Shown: positions 50,081 through 59,787 of the stretch, piece after piece | How positions within the stretch are numbered: position 1 is the first letter of the stretch | Layout of the letters: the number at the start of each line of letters is the position of its first letter | Source of the DNA: Rhizobium rhizoryzae | GTDB taxonomy: Bacteria > Pseudomonadota > Alphaproteobacteria > Rhizobiales > Rhizobiaceae | Direction: 5' to 3' | Assembly (NCBI RefSeq): GCF_011046895.1 | Contig: NZ_CP049250.1 | Coordinates: forward strand, 3,311,737 to 3,375,736 | DNA length: 64,000 bases | The notes under the pieces: generated by a model | Seen by the model: only the letters and a program-made list of their open reading frames with translations | Told to the model about the DNA's origin: nothing | Database searches by the model: none | Position numbers and translations under genes: made by a program

Positions 50081-50692
50081 ATGCCCAAGCTTGGAATGGA
50101 GCCGGTTCGCCGCAAGGCGCTGGTGGACGCAGCCTTGAAGACGATTGGCAGCCACGGCTCGCTGGATGTCACCATGTCCGACATTGCGCGCGAGGCAGGC
50201 GTTTCTCCGGCGCTGGCGCATCATTATTTCGGCAGCAAGCAGCAATTGCTGATCGCCACAATCCGGAGTCTTTTGAGGGAGTTGCGCCGCGATGCTGTGA
50301 CTGCGATTCAGCAGGCTCACACACCACGTGAACGGCTTTCTGCTGTCATTCGCATCTCGTTCCAGGCCAACCAGTTCACGCCGGAAACGGTGGCGGCCTG
50401 GCTTGCCTTCTATGTGGAAGCGCAGCGTTCAGAGGAAACTAGGCGCCTGCTGGTGCTCTATGCGCGGCGCCTGCATTCCAACCTCATGCATGCGCTGAAG
50501 CAGCTTGCCGCTGCCCCGCAGGCCGCACGCATTGCCGAAGGTGCGGCGGCCCTGATCGACGGCCTCTATATCCGCCAGTCCTTGCGGGCAGCACCCCTTT
50601 CCATCGACGCGTCGATTGCGCTGGTGGAAGAGTATGTGACAGCGCAACTTACTCAGTTTCCTCAGACATCCGCCCCCGGAGAACAAGCATGA
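50081..50692 (+). CDS. betI: BetI, TetR-family choline-responsive repressor
   Basis: A 203-residue TetR regulator that represses choline oxidation genes until choline is present. The N-terminal HTH (about 10-55) reads [40 protein letters not shown] then FGSKQQLL, matching BetI. The C-terminal domain ([18 protein letters not shown]) is the BetI ligand-binding form. It overlaps betB by 4 bp (ATGA). Its own promoter contains a palindromic operator. The gene order betI-betB-betA lacks betC, the choline sulfatase gene found in Sinorhizobium. Confidence 0.93.
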   Translation: MPKLGMEPVRRKALVDAALKTIGSHGSLDVTMSDIAREAGVSPALAHHYFGSKQQLLIATIRSLLRELRRDAVTAIQQAHTPRERLSAVIRISFQANQFTPETVAAWLAFYVEAQRSEETRRLLVLYARRLHSNLMHALKQLAAAPQAARIAEGAAALIDGLYIRQSLRAAPLSIDASIALVEEYVTAQLTQFPQTSAPGEQA

Positions 50693-52152
50693 AAGCCCAG
50701 CCGCAAGCCTCTCACTTCATTGATGGCGCCTATGTCGAGGACAGTGCAGGCACGGTCATCGAAAGCATTTTCCCGGCCACCGGCGAGGTAATTGCGCGTC
50801 TCCACGCCGCAACGCCTGCCATCGTCGAAAAGGCGGTTCAGGCAGCCAAGCGGGCACAAAAGGAATGGGCGGCCATGAGCCCGACAGCGCGTGGCCGGAT
50901 CCTTCGCCGTGCTGCCGACATCATGCGCGAGCGCAACCGCGAGCTTTCTGAACTGGAAACGCTGGATACCGGCAAGCCCATTCAGGAAACCATCGTGGCC
51001 GACCCGACGTCTGGCGCAGACAGCCTTGAATTCTTCGGCGGCATCATCGCCACCGCGCTCAACGGATCGCAGATCCCGCTGGGGTCAGACTTCGCCTATA
51101 CGAAGCGGGTGCCGCTCGGCGTCGTCGTCGGCATCGGGGCCTGGAACTATCCGCAGCAAATCGCCTGCTGGAAGGCGGCACCGGCGCTGGCCGCGGGCAA
51201 TGCCATGGTGTTCAAGCCTTCGGAAGTCACTCCGCTCGGCGCGCTGAAGATCGCTGAAATCCTCATTGAGGCGGGCCTGCCGAAGGGTGTGTTCAACGTG
51301 ATCCAGGGGGACCGCGATACGGGACCGCTTCTCGTCTCGCACCCGGATGTCGCCAAGGTTTCGCTGACCGGCTCGGTGCCAACAGGCCGCAAGGTGGCGG
51401 GTGCCGCAGCCAGCCAGTTGAAGCATGTGACCATGGAGCTTGGCGGAAAATCGCCGCTCATCGTTTTTGACGATGCGGATCTGGAAAGCGCGATTTCCGG
51501 TGCCATGCTGGGCAATTTCTATTCGACCGGCCAGGTGTGCTCGAACGGTACGCGCGTCTTCGTTCACACGGCGCTGAAGGAGCGTTTTCTGGCGCGGCTG
51601 AAGGAGCGCACGGAAGCGATCCTACTGGGGGATCCGCGCGACGAGGCAACGCAGATGGGGCCGATGGTATCGCGTGCCCAGCGCGAAAAGGTTCTTTCCT
51701 ACATCGAAAAGGGCAAGGCGGAAGGAGCGAGGCTCGTGACCGGCGGCGGCATTCCCAATGCAGTGTCGGGCGAAGGCTTCTATGTGCAGCCAACGGTGTT
51801 TGCCGATGTGCGCGACGACATGGTGATTGCGCGCGAAGAGATTTTCGGCCCGGTGATGTGCGTGCTGGATTTCGAGGATGAGGCCGATGTGGTGGCCCGC
51901 GCCAATGCCACCGAATTCGGTCTGGCCGCTGGCGTGTTCACCGCCGATATCAGCCGCGCGCACCGCGTGGTGGATCAGCTCGAAGCAGGCACGCTGTGGA
52001 TCAACACCTACAATCTCTGCCCGGTGGAAATTCCCTTCGGCGGCTCCAAGCAATCCGGCTTCGGACGTGAAAATTCTGCAGCCGCGCTGGAACACTACAG
52101 CGAACTCAAGACCGTCTATGTCGGCATGGGCAAGTGCGAAGCGCCGTATTGA
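50689..52152 (+). CDS. betB: Betaine aldehyde dehydrogenase
   Basis: A 487-residue NAD(P)-dependent aldehyde dehydrogenase that oxidises betaine aldehyde to glycine betaine. Catalytic residues are in MELGGKSP (the Glu) and [12 protein letters not shown] (the Cys, about 286). [20 protein letters not shown] and the Rossmann element [12 protein letters not shown] are typical BetB. The end [19 protein letters not shown] sequence fits. It is co-transcribed with betI and followed, after a 185 bp palindromic element, by betA. Confidence 0.95.
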   Translation: MKAQPQASHFIDGAYVEDSAGTVIESIFPATGEVIARLHAATPAIVEKAVQAAKRAQKEWAAMSPTARGRILRRAADIMRERNRELSELETLDTGKPIQETIVADPTSGADSLEFFGGIIATALNGSQIPLGSDFAYTKRVPLGVVVGIGAWNYPQQIACWKAAPALAAGNAMVFKPSEVTPLGALKIAEILIEAGLPKGVFNVIQGDRDTGPLLVSHPDVAKVSLTGSVPTGRKVAGAAASQLKHVTMELGGKSPLIVFDDADLESAISGAMLGNFYSTGQVCSNGTRVFVHTALKERFLARLKERTEAILLGDPRDEATQMGPMVSRAQREKVLSYIEKGKAEGARLVTGGGIPNAVSGEGFYVQPTVFADVRDDMVIAREEIFGPVMCVLDFEDEADVVARANATEFGLAAGVFTADISRAHRVVDQLEAGTLWINTYNLCPVEIPFGGSKQSGFGRENSAAALEHYSELKTVYVGMGKCEAPY

Positions 52153-52176
52153 GAAGCACTGCCGGAGGGTGGAAAC

Positions 52177-52361
52177 ACCCCCCTCTGCCCTGCCGGGCAT
52201 CTCCCCCTCAAGGGGGGAGATCGGCAGAACGGTACCCGATCGCCCACTTGTCGGCGCTGCGGAATGAAGACAAGCCCACCGATGGCCGAAAAGAACCGAG
52301 GCGGTGCCGCAAATCGATCTCCCCCCTTGAGGGGGAGATGGCTGGCAAGCCAGAGGGGGGT
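52177..52361. repeat. Intergenic palindromic element, copy 2
   Basis: 185 bp element with 47 bp arms (52177-52223 and 52315-52361). The left arm is identical to that at 31453; the right arm differs at several positions in its outer half. It lies within the bet operon, between betB and betA, and could fold into a long stem on the mRNA. Confidence 0.85.
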
Positions 52362-52396
52362 GAGCCCCAAGCAGAAGACCTAACGGAACGACTATC

Positions 52397-54049
52397 ATGA
52401 ACAACGCAGATTTCGTCATTATCGGTTCCGGCTCGGCGGGCTCTGCCATGGCTTACCGTCTTTCCGAGGATGGCAGGCATACGGTGATCGTGCTGGAGTT
52501 CGGCGGTTCCGATATCGGGCCTTTCGTGCAGATGCCAGCGGCGCTTGCCTTTCCCATGAACATGGACCGCTACAACTGGGGCTATCTCTCAGAACCCGAG
52601 CCGCATCTCAACAACCGCCGCATGATTGCGCCGCGCGGCAAGGTAATCGGCGGTTCCTCCTCCATCAACGGCATGGTCTATGTGCGCGGCCATGCGGAAG
52701 ACTTCAACCGTTGGGACGAGATGGGCGCGACAGGCTGGGCCTATGCCGATGTGCTGCCCTACTTCAAGCGCATGGAGCATTCACACGGTGGTGAAGACGG
52801 TTGGCGCGGCACGGACGGCCCCTTGCATGTGCGCCGTGGCGAGGTGAAGAACCCGCTCTACCACGCCTTCATCGAGGCAGGGCGTCAGGCCGGTTTCCCG
52901 GTGACGGACGATTATAACGGGCGCCAACAGGAAGGTTTCGGCCTGATGGAGCAGACGAGTTGGGCCGGTCGCCGCTGGTCTGCCGCCAATGCTTATCTGA
53001 AGCCTGCGCTGAAGCGCCCCAACTGCCGGCTCATTCGCTGCTATGGGCGGCGCGTCGTGTTCGAGGGCCTGAAGGCGATCGGCGTCGAGGTGGAAATCGA
53101 TGGCCGCATCGAGGTGGTGCGCGCTAACCGGGAGGTGATCGTTGCGGCATCTGCCTTCAATTCGCCGAAGATCCTGATGCTGTCTGGCGTCGGTCCGGCC
53201 GCGCATCTGAAGGACATGGGCATCGAGGTTGTGGCGGATCGTCCGGGCGTCGGCCAGAACCTGCAGGACCATCTGGAATACTACCACCAGTTCAAATCGA
53301 AGCTGCCAATCACGCTGCATTCAAAGAACAACTGGTTCTGGAAGGGCGTTGTCGGCGCGCAATGGCTGTTCTTCAAGACGGGGCTCGGCACCTCAAACCA
53401 GTTCGAGGCGGCGGCCTTCATACGTTCCGCAGCGGGCGTGAAATGGCCAGATATTCAATATCACTTCCTGCCGATCGCCGTTTCCTATGACGGGAAATCG
53501 GCGGCTGAGGGCCATGGTTTTCAGGCGCATGTGGGCTACAACATGTCGAAGTCGCGCGGCTCCGTGACGCTGCGCTCGCCCGACATGAAGGACGCACCGG
53601 TGCTGCGCTTCAACTATATGAGCGACCCGGAAGACTGGGTGAAATTCCGCCATGCCGTGCGGGTGACGCGGCAAATCTTTTCGCAACCGGCCTTCGCGCC
53701 CTACGTGGATAGCGAGATCCAGCCGGGCGCGAAAGTCCAGAGCGATGACGAGATCGATGCCTTCCTGCGCGAGCATCTGGAAGGTGCCTACCACCCCTGC
53801 GGCACTTGCAAAATGGGCCGTGTGAGCGACCCGATGGCCGTGGTGGACCCGACAACGAAGGTGATTGGCGTCGAGGGTCTGCGCGTGGCCGATTCATCGA
53901 TCTTCCCGCATGTGACCTATGGCAATCTGAACGGCCCTTCGATCATGACCGGCGAAAAAGCTGCCGATCATATTCTTGGCCGTGACCCCCTGCCCCGCAG
54001 CAACCAGGAAGCTTGGGTCAGCCCGAACTGGCAGGTGAGTGATAGGTAG
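52397..54049 (+). CDS. betA: Choline dehydrogenase
   Basis: A 550-residue FAD enzyme of the GMC family that oxidises choline to betaine aldehyde. The FAD motif is [20 protein letters not shown] (6-25); the GMC signatures appear as [20 protein letters not shown] and, near 255, [15 protein letters not shown]. The catalytic His is in the C-terminal [10 protein letters not shown], and NLNGPSIM is the last signature. It acts at the membrane, donating electrons to the chain. No clear extra promoter between betB and betA was seen, so it depends on read-through past the palindrome. Confidence 0.94.
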   Translation: MNNADFVIIGSGSAGSAMAYRLSEDGRHTVIVLEFGGSDIGPFVQMPAALAFPMNMDRYNWGYLSEPEPHLNNRRMIAPRGKVIGGSSSINGMVYVRGHAEDFNRWDEMGATGWAYADVLPYFKRMEHSHGGEDGWRGTDGPLHVRRGEVKNPLYHAFIEAGRQAGFPVTDDYNGRQQEGFGLMEQTSWAGRRWSAANAYLKPALKRPNCRLIRCYGRRVVFEGLKAIGVEVEIDGRIEVVRANREVIVAASAFNSPKILMLSGVGPAAHLKDMGIEVVADRPGVGQNLQDHLEYYHQFKSKLPITLHSKNNWFWKGVVGAQWLFFKTGLGTSNQFEAAAFIRSAAGVKWPDIQYHFLPIAVSYDGKSAAEGHGFQAHVGYNMSKSRGSVTLRSPDMKDAPVLRFNYMSDPEDWVKFRHAVRVTRQIFSQPAFAPYVDSEIQPGAKVQSDDEIDAFLREHLEGAYHPCGTCKMGRVSDPMAVVDPTTKVIGVEGLRVADSSIFPHVTYGNLNGPSIMTGEKAADHILGRDPLPRSNQEAWVSPNWQVSDR

Positions 54050-54156
54050 GTTTATCAGGCTGCACTGAATGTGTTTCGAATGTTTCGTTTATTGCGTTTA
54101 GTGATGCTTTGGTCTATTGAATAAGCACCGCCAAACAAATAACGAGGCATGCTCAA

Positions 54157-54612
54157 ATGTTGGCTTTTCAGGATCAGGTTTCAGAACCAGTGATGGCCAC
54201 GGAAACGGAAGCCGTAATAGCTCGAACGGCCGCCGAACGCCTTCACGCCCTAGCGGAGGCGCACCAGGATGTAACGCTCCATATCGAAGGCTCCAAACTG
54301 GCTGTGCCGCTTCCAGCACGTGCAGTGGAACTAATGTTTGAGGTTCTGACGGCCATGGCCAATGGCCAGCCGGTATCAGTCGTTCCACATCGAACTGAAC
54401 TTTCCACGCAGCAGGCAGCTGACTACTTGAACGTGTCGCGCCCCTTCATCATCAAGCTTATCGATGAGGGCAAGCTGCCCGCCCGCAAAGTTAATCGCCA
54501 TCGTCGGATTAATTTCGTAGATCTCGTAGCGTTTGAGAAAGCCTCGCGGAAGGAGCGCATGAGAGCATTGGCCACCCTGGCAGAAATTGACCGCGAGCTT
54601 GGTCTGGAATGA
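54157..54612 (+). CDS. Excisionase-type HTH antitoxin
   Basis: A 151-residue protein. An N-terminal helical region (1-80) is followed by a MerR/excisionase-like HTH (about 87-130): ELSTQQAADYLNVSRPFIIK then LIDEGKLPARKV, with a KVNRHRRINFVDL wing. Families of this kind are the antitoxins of PIN-domain toxins. It overlaps the PIN gene by 4 bp (ATGA), which fits. Confidence 0.8.
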   Translation: MLAFQDQVSEPVMATETEAVIARTAAERLHALAEAHQDVTLHIEGSKLAVPLPARAVELMFEVLTAMANGQPVSVVPHRTELSTQQAADYLNVSRPFIIKLIDEGKLPARKVNRHRRINFVDLVAFEKASRKERMRALATLAEIDRELGLE

Positions 54613-55187
54613 ATTCGGCATTCACAGCGGTCATTGATGCGAACGTATTTTACGGCATCAGAGTCACTAGCCTTATTCTGCATCTTGCCCAAGCAGATCT
54701 GTTTCGCGCCCGCTGGTCGGAAAAAATTCATCAAGAATGGATGGGTAACCTTCATCGCAACACAGGTCTGGCGCAAGAAAAATTACAGAGACGAAGAGAA
54801 GCTATAGACGCGAGCGTGCTAGATTGTCTGGTCATGGACTATGAAGCCCTGGAATACGGCCTCACGCTTCCTGATCCAGACGATCGCCATGTTTTCGCAG
54901 CCGCCTTGAAAGCCCAGGCAACCCGTATCATTACCTTTAATCTTTCCGACTTCCCATCCAGCGCGCTCGATCCAGCGGGTATTGCCGCGATTCATCCGGA
55001 TCAATTTCTCATGGAATTGTTTGAGGCTTCGCAGACCCAATTTGTCGAGGCGGTACGGCAGGATTTTCAGCACTACAAAGCACCGCCATTGACCTTTGAG
55101 CGGTACATCTCTGATCTGCGCAAAGCCGGCGTGCCCAAAACGGCAGAACTGATCGAAAAACTTCGAATTTTGGTCGACGCTTCATAA
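54609..55187 (+). CDS. PIN-domain toxin
   Basis: A 192-residue PIN-fold protein, a probable metal-dependent RNase. The first acidic residue is in VIDANVFYG (about 9-17) and later ones in LTLPDPDDRHVFAAAL (about 90-105), with ATRIITFNLSDFP near 115-127 as in the PIN_3 group. A helical C-terminal domain (about 140-192) follows. It is translationally coupled to the HTH antitoxin gene upstream. Confidence 0.85.
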   Translation: MNSAFTAVIDANVFYGIRVTSLILHLAQADLFRARWSEKIHQEWMGNLHRNTGLAQEKLQRRREAIDASVLDCLVMDYEALEYGLTLPDPDDRHVFAAALKAQATRIITFNLSDFPSSALDPAGIAAIHPDQFLMELFEASQTQFVEAVRQDFQHYKAPPLTFERYISDLRKAGVPKTAELIEKLRILVDAS

Positions 55188-55352
55188 TCCCGACCGACGG
55201 ATATGCCTTTCTCGCCCGTTCAAGGCTCAACACGAACCTGAACCTCATTCTACGTCGGGAGAACAAAGATCCGCATCCTGTTGAACCTTTTGCGATTTGC
55301 CAGCATCATGGGATCCGCGTGGCGCGAGGCCCGCGTGCAGTAGCAGCAACCA
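55188..55352. promoter_or_regulatory. Promoter region of the ECF sigma operon
   Basis: 165 bp between the PIN gene and the sigma factor gene; it must contain the promoter for the operon. No clear -35/-10 pair or ECF-type motif was assigned. Confidence 0.35.
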
Positions 55353-55904
55353 ATGAGCCTTGATCCCGATGCAGAACTGGTGCGGCGTGTGGCAGCGGGA
55401 GATCCGTCCGCCATGCGCGAACTGGTGTCTGCCAAGCTGCCGCGGTTGCTGGCGCTGGCGAGCCGCATGCTGGGAGACCGCAGCGAGGCGGAAGACGTGG
55501 CGCAGGAAACCTTCCTGCGCATCTGGAAGCATGCCGGGAACTGGCGGCAAGGCGCGGCGAAATTCGATACCTGGGCGCACCGCATAACGCTGAACCTGTG
55601 CTACGACCGGCTGCGAAAGAAGCGTGACGTGCTGACGGATACTCTGCCCGAACAGATCGACCCCTGCGCTCTGCCCGATGCGGGTCTCATGGCGGCGGAC
55701 GGCGATGCCGTCCGGGTCGAACGCGCACTGCAAAGCCTTGCTCCGCGCCAGCGGGAAGCCATCATTCTGGTCTACTATCAGGAGATGTCGAACCGCGAGG
55801 CGGCCCAGGTTCTAGACATCAGCGTCGATGCGCTGGAAAGCCTGCTTGCGCGCGGCAAGCGGGCATTGCAAACCATCCTGCTGGGAGATGACGAACATGC
55901 CTGA
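55353..55904 (+). CDS. ECF-type RNA polymerase sigma factor
   Basis: A 183-residue sigma-70 family factor with regions 2 and 4 only. Region 2 includes RMLGDRSEAEDVAQETFLRI then W (about 41-62); region 4 reads LAPRQREAIILVYYQEMSNR followed by EAAQVLDISVDALES (about 127-162). It should direct transcription of a small regulon, probably including its own operon. It overlaps the next gene by 8 bp. The regulated promoters cannot be read from this window. Confidence 0.9.
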   Translation: MSLDPDAELVRRVAAGDPSAMRELVSAKLPRLLALASRMLGDRSEAEDVAQETFLRIWKHAGNWRQGAAKFDTWAHRITLNLCYDRLRKKRDVLTDTLPEQIDPCALPDAGLMAADGDAVRVERALQSLAPRQREAIILVYYQEMSNREAAQVLDISVDALESLLARGKRALQTILLGDDEHA

Positions 55905-56208
55905 GAGCAAAGATCGCGACAAGCAACTGGAGGCCCTGCTTTCAACCTACCGCGTGGCGCCGCCGGATGCAGCGCTTGTCGGCCGAATTCTGGAGAGCGG
56001 TCAGCGCCGATTGACGATGAGAAACCGGATGATCCGCTGGCTTATCGGTGCGGGTCTAGTGGGCCTCGGGCTGGCAGGCGGACTGACGGGTGCAACAGCC
56101 GTGGCCTTCATGCTGCCCAGCCAATCCATCATCAGGACCGATTATGACACCGCGTTCGGCAGCATCCAGCCGGATGGAGACACCAGCCACATGCAGGAGG
56201 TTCAATGA
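55897..56208 (+). CDS. Small membrane protein, possible anti-sigma factor
   Basis: A 103-residue protein with an acidic N-terminal cytoplasmic segment (DRDKQLEALLSTYRVAPPDA) and one membrane helix (about 47-72, LIGAGLVGLGLAGGLTGATA). The short cytosolic domain and its place right after an ECF sigma gene suggest an anti-sigma factor, though no zinc-binding HxxxCxxC motif is present. It overlaps its neighbours by 8 and 4 bp. Confidence 0.6.
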   Translation: MPESKDRDKQLEALLSTYRVAPPDAALVGRILESGQRRLTMRNRMIRWLIGAGLVGLGLAGGLTGATAVAFMLPSQSIIRTDYDTAFGSIQPDGDTSHMQEVQ

Positions 56209-56657
56209 CCGAGCAAGGTTACCGCAGGCTCGTCATCGGCTTGCTGGCGTTCAACACATTCCTGATTGCCGCAATCTTCGGCGGTGGGCTGTTCTATCTC
56301 TACGGCGATACACGTCAGCCGCCGTCCCGCCTGCCGCTGGCGGGCGAGCAACTGCCGGGGAAGCAGCGGGGCGAATTGCAGAAGGCACTGGCCGAAGCAC
56401 GCCGGGATGTACGTTCCGTTTCGCTGGAGGCAAGGCAGGCGCGCGTGGAGGCTGCAGCCCTGATGGGCAAGCCGGACCTCGATGCCATTGCCTTGCGCGA
56501 TGCGCTGAAACGGGCGCGTGAAGCGGAGTTCGCGGTCAGGGCTGCGACGGAGGAGCGTGCAATCTCGTTCGCGACAGGCCTTTCGCTGGATGAACGCCGC
56601 CGTCTGGCCGATGGTCTGGTGCAGCGTGAAGCACCTCGACCGCCTGCCGCGAAATAA
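56205..56657 (+). CDS. Periplasmic heavy-metal-sensor-like protein
   Basis: A 150-residue protein with one N-terminal membrane anchor (about 10-33) and a long helical periplasmic domain rich in Arg, Glu and Ala (QRGELQKALAEARRDVRSVS). The final SLDERRRLADGL segment resembles the periplasmic heavy-metal resistance/Spy-like family that includes CnrX-type sensors. With the sigma factor and its partner it may sense a metal or misfolded proteins; metal ligands (His, Cys) are lacking here, so the latter or another signal is possible. Confidence 0.6.
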   Translation: MTEQGYRRLVIGLLAFNTFLIAAIFGGGLFYLYGDTRQPPSRLPLAGEQLPGKQRGELQKALAEARRDVRSVSLEARQARVEAAALMGKPDLDAIALRDALKRAREAEFAVRAATEERAISFATGLSLDERRRLADGLVQREAPRPPAAK

Positions 56658-56733
56658 TCACAATTTCGAACCGACGGATTTTCTAAAGTCCATCCGTTGA
56701 AGAGCCGATAACGAAACGGAGTTCGTATCGGCC

Positions 56734-58305
56734 ATGGCAAATAATCCCGGCCTTTCAAAGGATCTCGAAGCGGCACTGACGCTCTGGCGTTTTGGCCTCG
56801 GCGCACAGGAAGGCAGCATTGCGGCGATCAAGGACGATCCGCGTGACCTGCTTTTGCAGGAGGTGACGGAGCAGGCCGTGCCGCACCCGGTAGGCGGCAG
56901 CCTGCGCTCGACGCAGGATCTGCTGGTCTCCCTCTACGACTTCCAGGCCGAAGTGAAGGCAGAGCGCGAGCGCCCTCTCCCGGCTGTTGCCGCCAATGCA
57001 GCCGCGACGGCGATGGCTGCCGGTGGTGCAAAGCCTGCCGAAATGGCGGGCGGCATGGATGCAGGCGGCATGGGTGGCGGAGGAATGGGCGGATCAATGG
57101 CTGGCCCTGCCCCGGGAACTGTCGCGACTGGAAATGGCGCCCCCGGAAACGGCAAGGCAAACAAGGCCGACCTACCGCCATCCAAGCGTCCCTATCTGCC
57201 ACAGCAGATCCTTCTGGCGGAAGCGGATGCCCGCTTCAACGGCACCATCCATCAGCCCCTGATCGGGTTTGGCGAAAGGCTGGCCATGTTCTGGGCCAAC
57301 CACTTTGCCATTGCGACCGGCAAGGGCGGCGAGGTTCATATTGCCGCTGGCGCCTTCGAGCGGGAGGCAATCCGTCCGCACATTTTCGGGCGTTTCGAAG
57401 ACCTGTTGACCGCGGTCGAAACGCATCCCGCAATGCTGGTGTTTCTCGATAACCGGCAGTCGATCGGCCCGAATTCTCCCGCCAACAAGAACGGCAAGCG
57501 CGGCCTGAACGAGAACCTTGCCCGCGAGATCATGGAACTGCATACGCTGGGTGTTGGCACCGGCTATAGCCAGACTGATGTCACCTCCTTTGCCAAGATC
57601 ATCACCGGCTGGGCCATCTATCGCGATGAAAAGCGGCCGGGACCGCAGGGCGCATTTACCTTCAACGCCAATGCGCATGAGCCGGGCGATCATACGGTGA
57701 TGGGCATCACCTATCCGGAAGGTGGCATTGAGCAGGGTCGAGCTGTGCTGCGCGATCTTTCGCGCCATCCGGCAACCGCGCGGCATCTGGCGTTCAAGCT
57801 TGCCCGTCACTTCGTGGCGGATGACCCGCCACCCTCTCTCGTGAACAAGATGACCGCGGCCTATACCAAATCGCAAGGCAACCTATCTGCCGTCTACAAG
57901 GCGATGCTGAACGCAGACGAGGCATGGGATCCGCAACTGAAAAAGCTGCGCCCGCCGCTGCAATATGTCACGGCGCTTCTGCGCAGCACGGGCATCAAGC
58001 CCAAGCCACAGCAGATCCTCTCCACCCTGAAAGCACTCGGACAACCGCTCTGGGATCCGTCCGGACCGAATGGATTTTCGGACGTCACCGATGGCTGGGC
58101 TTCTTCGGAAGGGCTTGCCACGCGGATCGACGCAGCCAACCTGTTTGCCCATCAGGCTCCCGGTTCCGTCGATCCGCGCTCCTTTGCCGGTGATCGGTTC
58201 GGTCCGCTGCTGACGGCAGAGACGCTGCAGGCCGTATCTCGTGCCGAAACGCGGCCACAGGGCCTTTCCATCGCCTTCCTTTCCCCTGAATTCCAGAGGT
58301 GCTGA
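56734..58305 (+). CDS. DUF1800 family protein
   Basis: A 523-residue protein of DUF1800. Near residue 18 is LWRFGLGA, and the Gly/Met-rich insert (GGMDAGGMGGGGMGGSMAG) lies at about 105-125. FWANHFAIATGKG, REIMELHTLGVGTGYSQTDV and ITGWAIYR then LARHFVADDPPPSLV are family signatures. DUF1800 and DUF1501 genes are found side by side in many bacteria and are thought to work together at the cell envelope; no reaction is known. No obvious signal peptide. Confidence 0.85.
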   Translation: MANNPGLSKDLEAALTLWRFGLGAQEGSIAAIKDDPRDLLLQEVTEQAVPHPVGGSLRSTQDLLVSLYDFQAEVKAERERPLPAVAANAAATAMAAGGAKPAEMAGGMDAGGMGGGGMGGSMAGPAPGTVATGNGAPGNGKANKADLPPSKRPYLPQQILLAEADARFNGTIHQPLIGFGERLAMFWANHFAIATGKGGEVHIAAGAFEREAIRPHIFGRFEDLLTAVETHPAMLVFLDNRQSIGPNSPANKNGKRGLNENLAREIMELHTLGVGTGYSQTDVTSFAKIITGWAIYRDEKRPGPQGAFTFNANAHEPGDHTVMGITYPEGGIEQGRAVLRDLSRHPATARHLAFKLARHFVADDPPPSLVNKMTAAYTKSQGNLSAVYKAMLNADEAWDPQLKKLRPPLQYVTALLRSTGIKPKPQQILSTLKALGQPLWDPSGPNGFSDVTDGWASSEGLATRIDAANLFAHQAPGSVDPRSFAGDRFGPLLTAETLQAVSRAETRPQGLSIAFLSPEFQRC

Positions 58306-58306
58306 C

Positions 58307-59530
58307 ATGCTGTGCGAAAACCTCAATCCCACCCGTCGCGCAATCCTGGGCGCCTCCGGCGCGCTGTTTGCCTGGGCATTCATGCCGAAATTCGCGCATG
58401 CGGCCCAGGGTCGCGATCCACGCTTCGTCACCATCATCCTGCGCGGTGCACTGGATGGGCTGACGGCAGTTCCCCCGGTTGGCGATCCCGACTATGAGGG
58501 CCTGCGCCAGCAGATCGCCATGCACACGTCGGGAGACAAGGCAGCGCTGCCGCTGGATGGCTTCTTTGCGCTCCACCCCTCAATGCCGAATTTCCAGCGG
58601 ATGTTTCAGGCCAGGCAGGCAGCCGTGGTGCATGCCAGTGCCACGGCCTATCGCGAGCGCTCTCACTTCGACGGGCAGGATGTGCTGGAAAGCGGATATT
58701 CGACCCCCGGCCATGTGGAAACAGGCTGGCTGAACCGGTTGCTGGAAGGGTTGCCGCAGGGCGAACGCATTGCGCCCGGCCCTTCGGAGCGGGTGCGCGG
58801 CCTGTCTGTCGGCTCCACGGCGCCGCTTGTCATCCGCGGCAAGGCACCCGTGCTCGGCTGGGCGCCTTCCATTCTGCGGGCAGCAGACGGCGATCTGGCA
58901 CCACGGCTGACCGACCTCTACGGCAAGACCGATCCGCTTCTGGCAAAACTGCTGCAGGAGGGTATCGAGACAGGGCGCATAGCCTCCGGCCTCGACGTCA
59001 AGGCCAAGGGCGGCGCGGGCGATCCTGACGGCATGGAACAGATGGCGCGTGGTGCTGCACGCCTGATTGCGCAGGAGGATGGTCCACGCGTTGCAGCGCT
59101 TGCCTTCGAGGGCTGGGACACCCATGCGCAGGAAACCGAACGACTGGCCAAGCTCCTGCGCGGGCTGGACAATTCGCTTCTCGCGTTCCAGCAGGAACTG
59201 GGACCGGCCTGGAAGGATACGGCCATCGTTGTCGCCACCGAATTTGGACGCACCGCGCGCATCAACGGCACGGAAGGCACCGACCACGGCACCGGCACGG
59301 TCGCATTCCTGGCGGGCGGTGCAATTCGCGGCGGCCGCGTGATTACCGATTGGCCGGGCCTGAAGGAGAAACAGCTCTTCGAGGCCAGAGACCTGAACCC
59401 CACCACCGATCTACGCTCCGTCATCAAGGGTGTTGCGGTCGATCTTCTTGGAGCAAGCGCCGCGCATCTTGCCGATGCTGTCTTCCCCGGCAGCCAGGCG
59501 GTGGCTCCCATGAAGGGGCTGATTGCCTGA
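58307..59530 (+). CDS. DUF1501 family protein, Tat-exported
   Basis: A 407-residue protein with a twin-arginine-like signal (NPTRRAILGASGALFAWAFM, about 8-27) and a DUF1501 domain of the alkaline-phosphatase/sulfatase-like type. FVTIILRGALDGLTAVPP, HFDGQDVLESG and the final EFGRTARINGTEGTDHGTGT hold the conserved metal-site-like residues. It starts 1 bp after the DUF1800 gene and closes the sigma-factor operon. Function is not established; binding or processing of surface components is inferred. Confidence 0.87.
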   Translation: MLCENLNPTRRAILGASGALFAWAFMPKFAHAAQGRDPRFVTIILRGALDGLTAVPPVGDPDYEGLRQQIAMHTSGDKAALPLDGFFALHPSMPNFQRMFQARQAAVVHASATAYRERSHFDGQDVLESGYSTPGHVETGWLNRLLEGLPQGERIAPGPSERVRGLSVGSTAPLVIRGKAPVLGWAPSILRAADGDLAPRLTDLYGKTDPLLAKLLQEGIETGRIASGLDVKAKGGAGDPDGMEQMARGAARLIAQEDGPRVAALAFEGWDTHAQETERLAKLLRGLDNSLLAFQQELGPAWKDTAIVVATEFGRTARINGTEGTDHGTGTVAFLAGGAIRGGRVITDWPGLKEKQLFEARDLNPTTDLRSVIKGVAVDLLGASAAHLADAVFPGSQAVAPMKGLIA

Positions 59531-59647
59531 ACCCTGCAGGCAGCCCCTTGCCCCGGACCGGTCGCAGCCTCCGCGACCGGTCCGTTTCTGCATAAGACGA
59601 ACAGCATTTTCCGATCAAGGCTTGTATCTCTGGCTCAGGAGGCGTTT

Positions 59648-59750
59648 AAAGCGTGTCGCGATCTTTCAGATTCGCTCCTGACGCTTTAGATCTTTGCATT
59701 ATCGCATGTCGTTATCGCAAAACCGCTGCACACTTTTGGCGACGACATGC
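59648..59750. repeat. RIME-like mosaic element upstream of the CLC gene
   Basis: Two palindromes: AAAGCGT (59648-59654) with ACGCTTT (59681-59687), and GCATGTCG (59704-59711) with CGACATGC (59743-59750), the latter holding CGCAAAACCGCTGCACACTT. This matches the style of rhizobial intergenic mosaic elements and is related to the palindrome at 40436. Confidence 0.75.
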
Positions 59751-59787
59751 TTTAGAAGGGCAATATTAGTACGTATCGGAATACGCC

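Noticed and set aside
53041..54397. Minus-strand open frames inside and after betA
   Set aside because: They are shadows of betA and the HTH gene; none has a domain or a good start.
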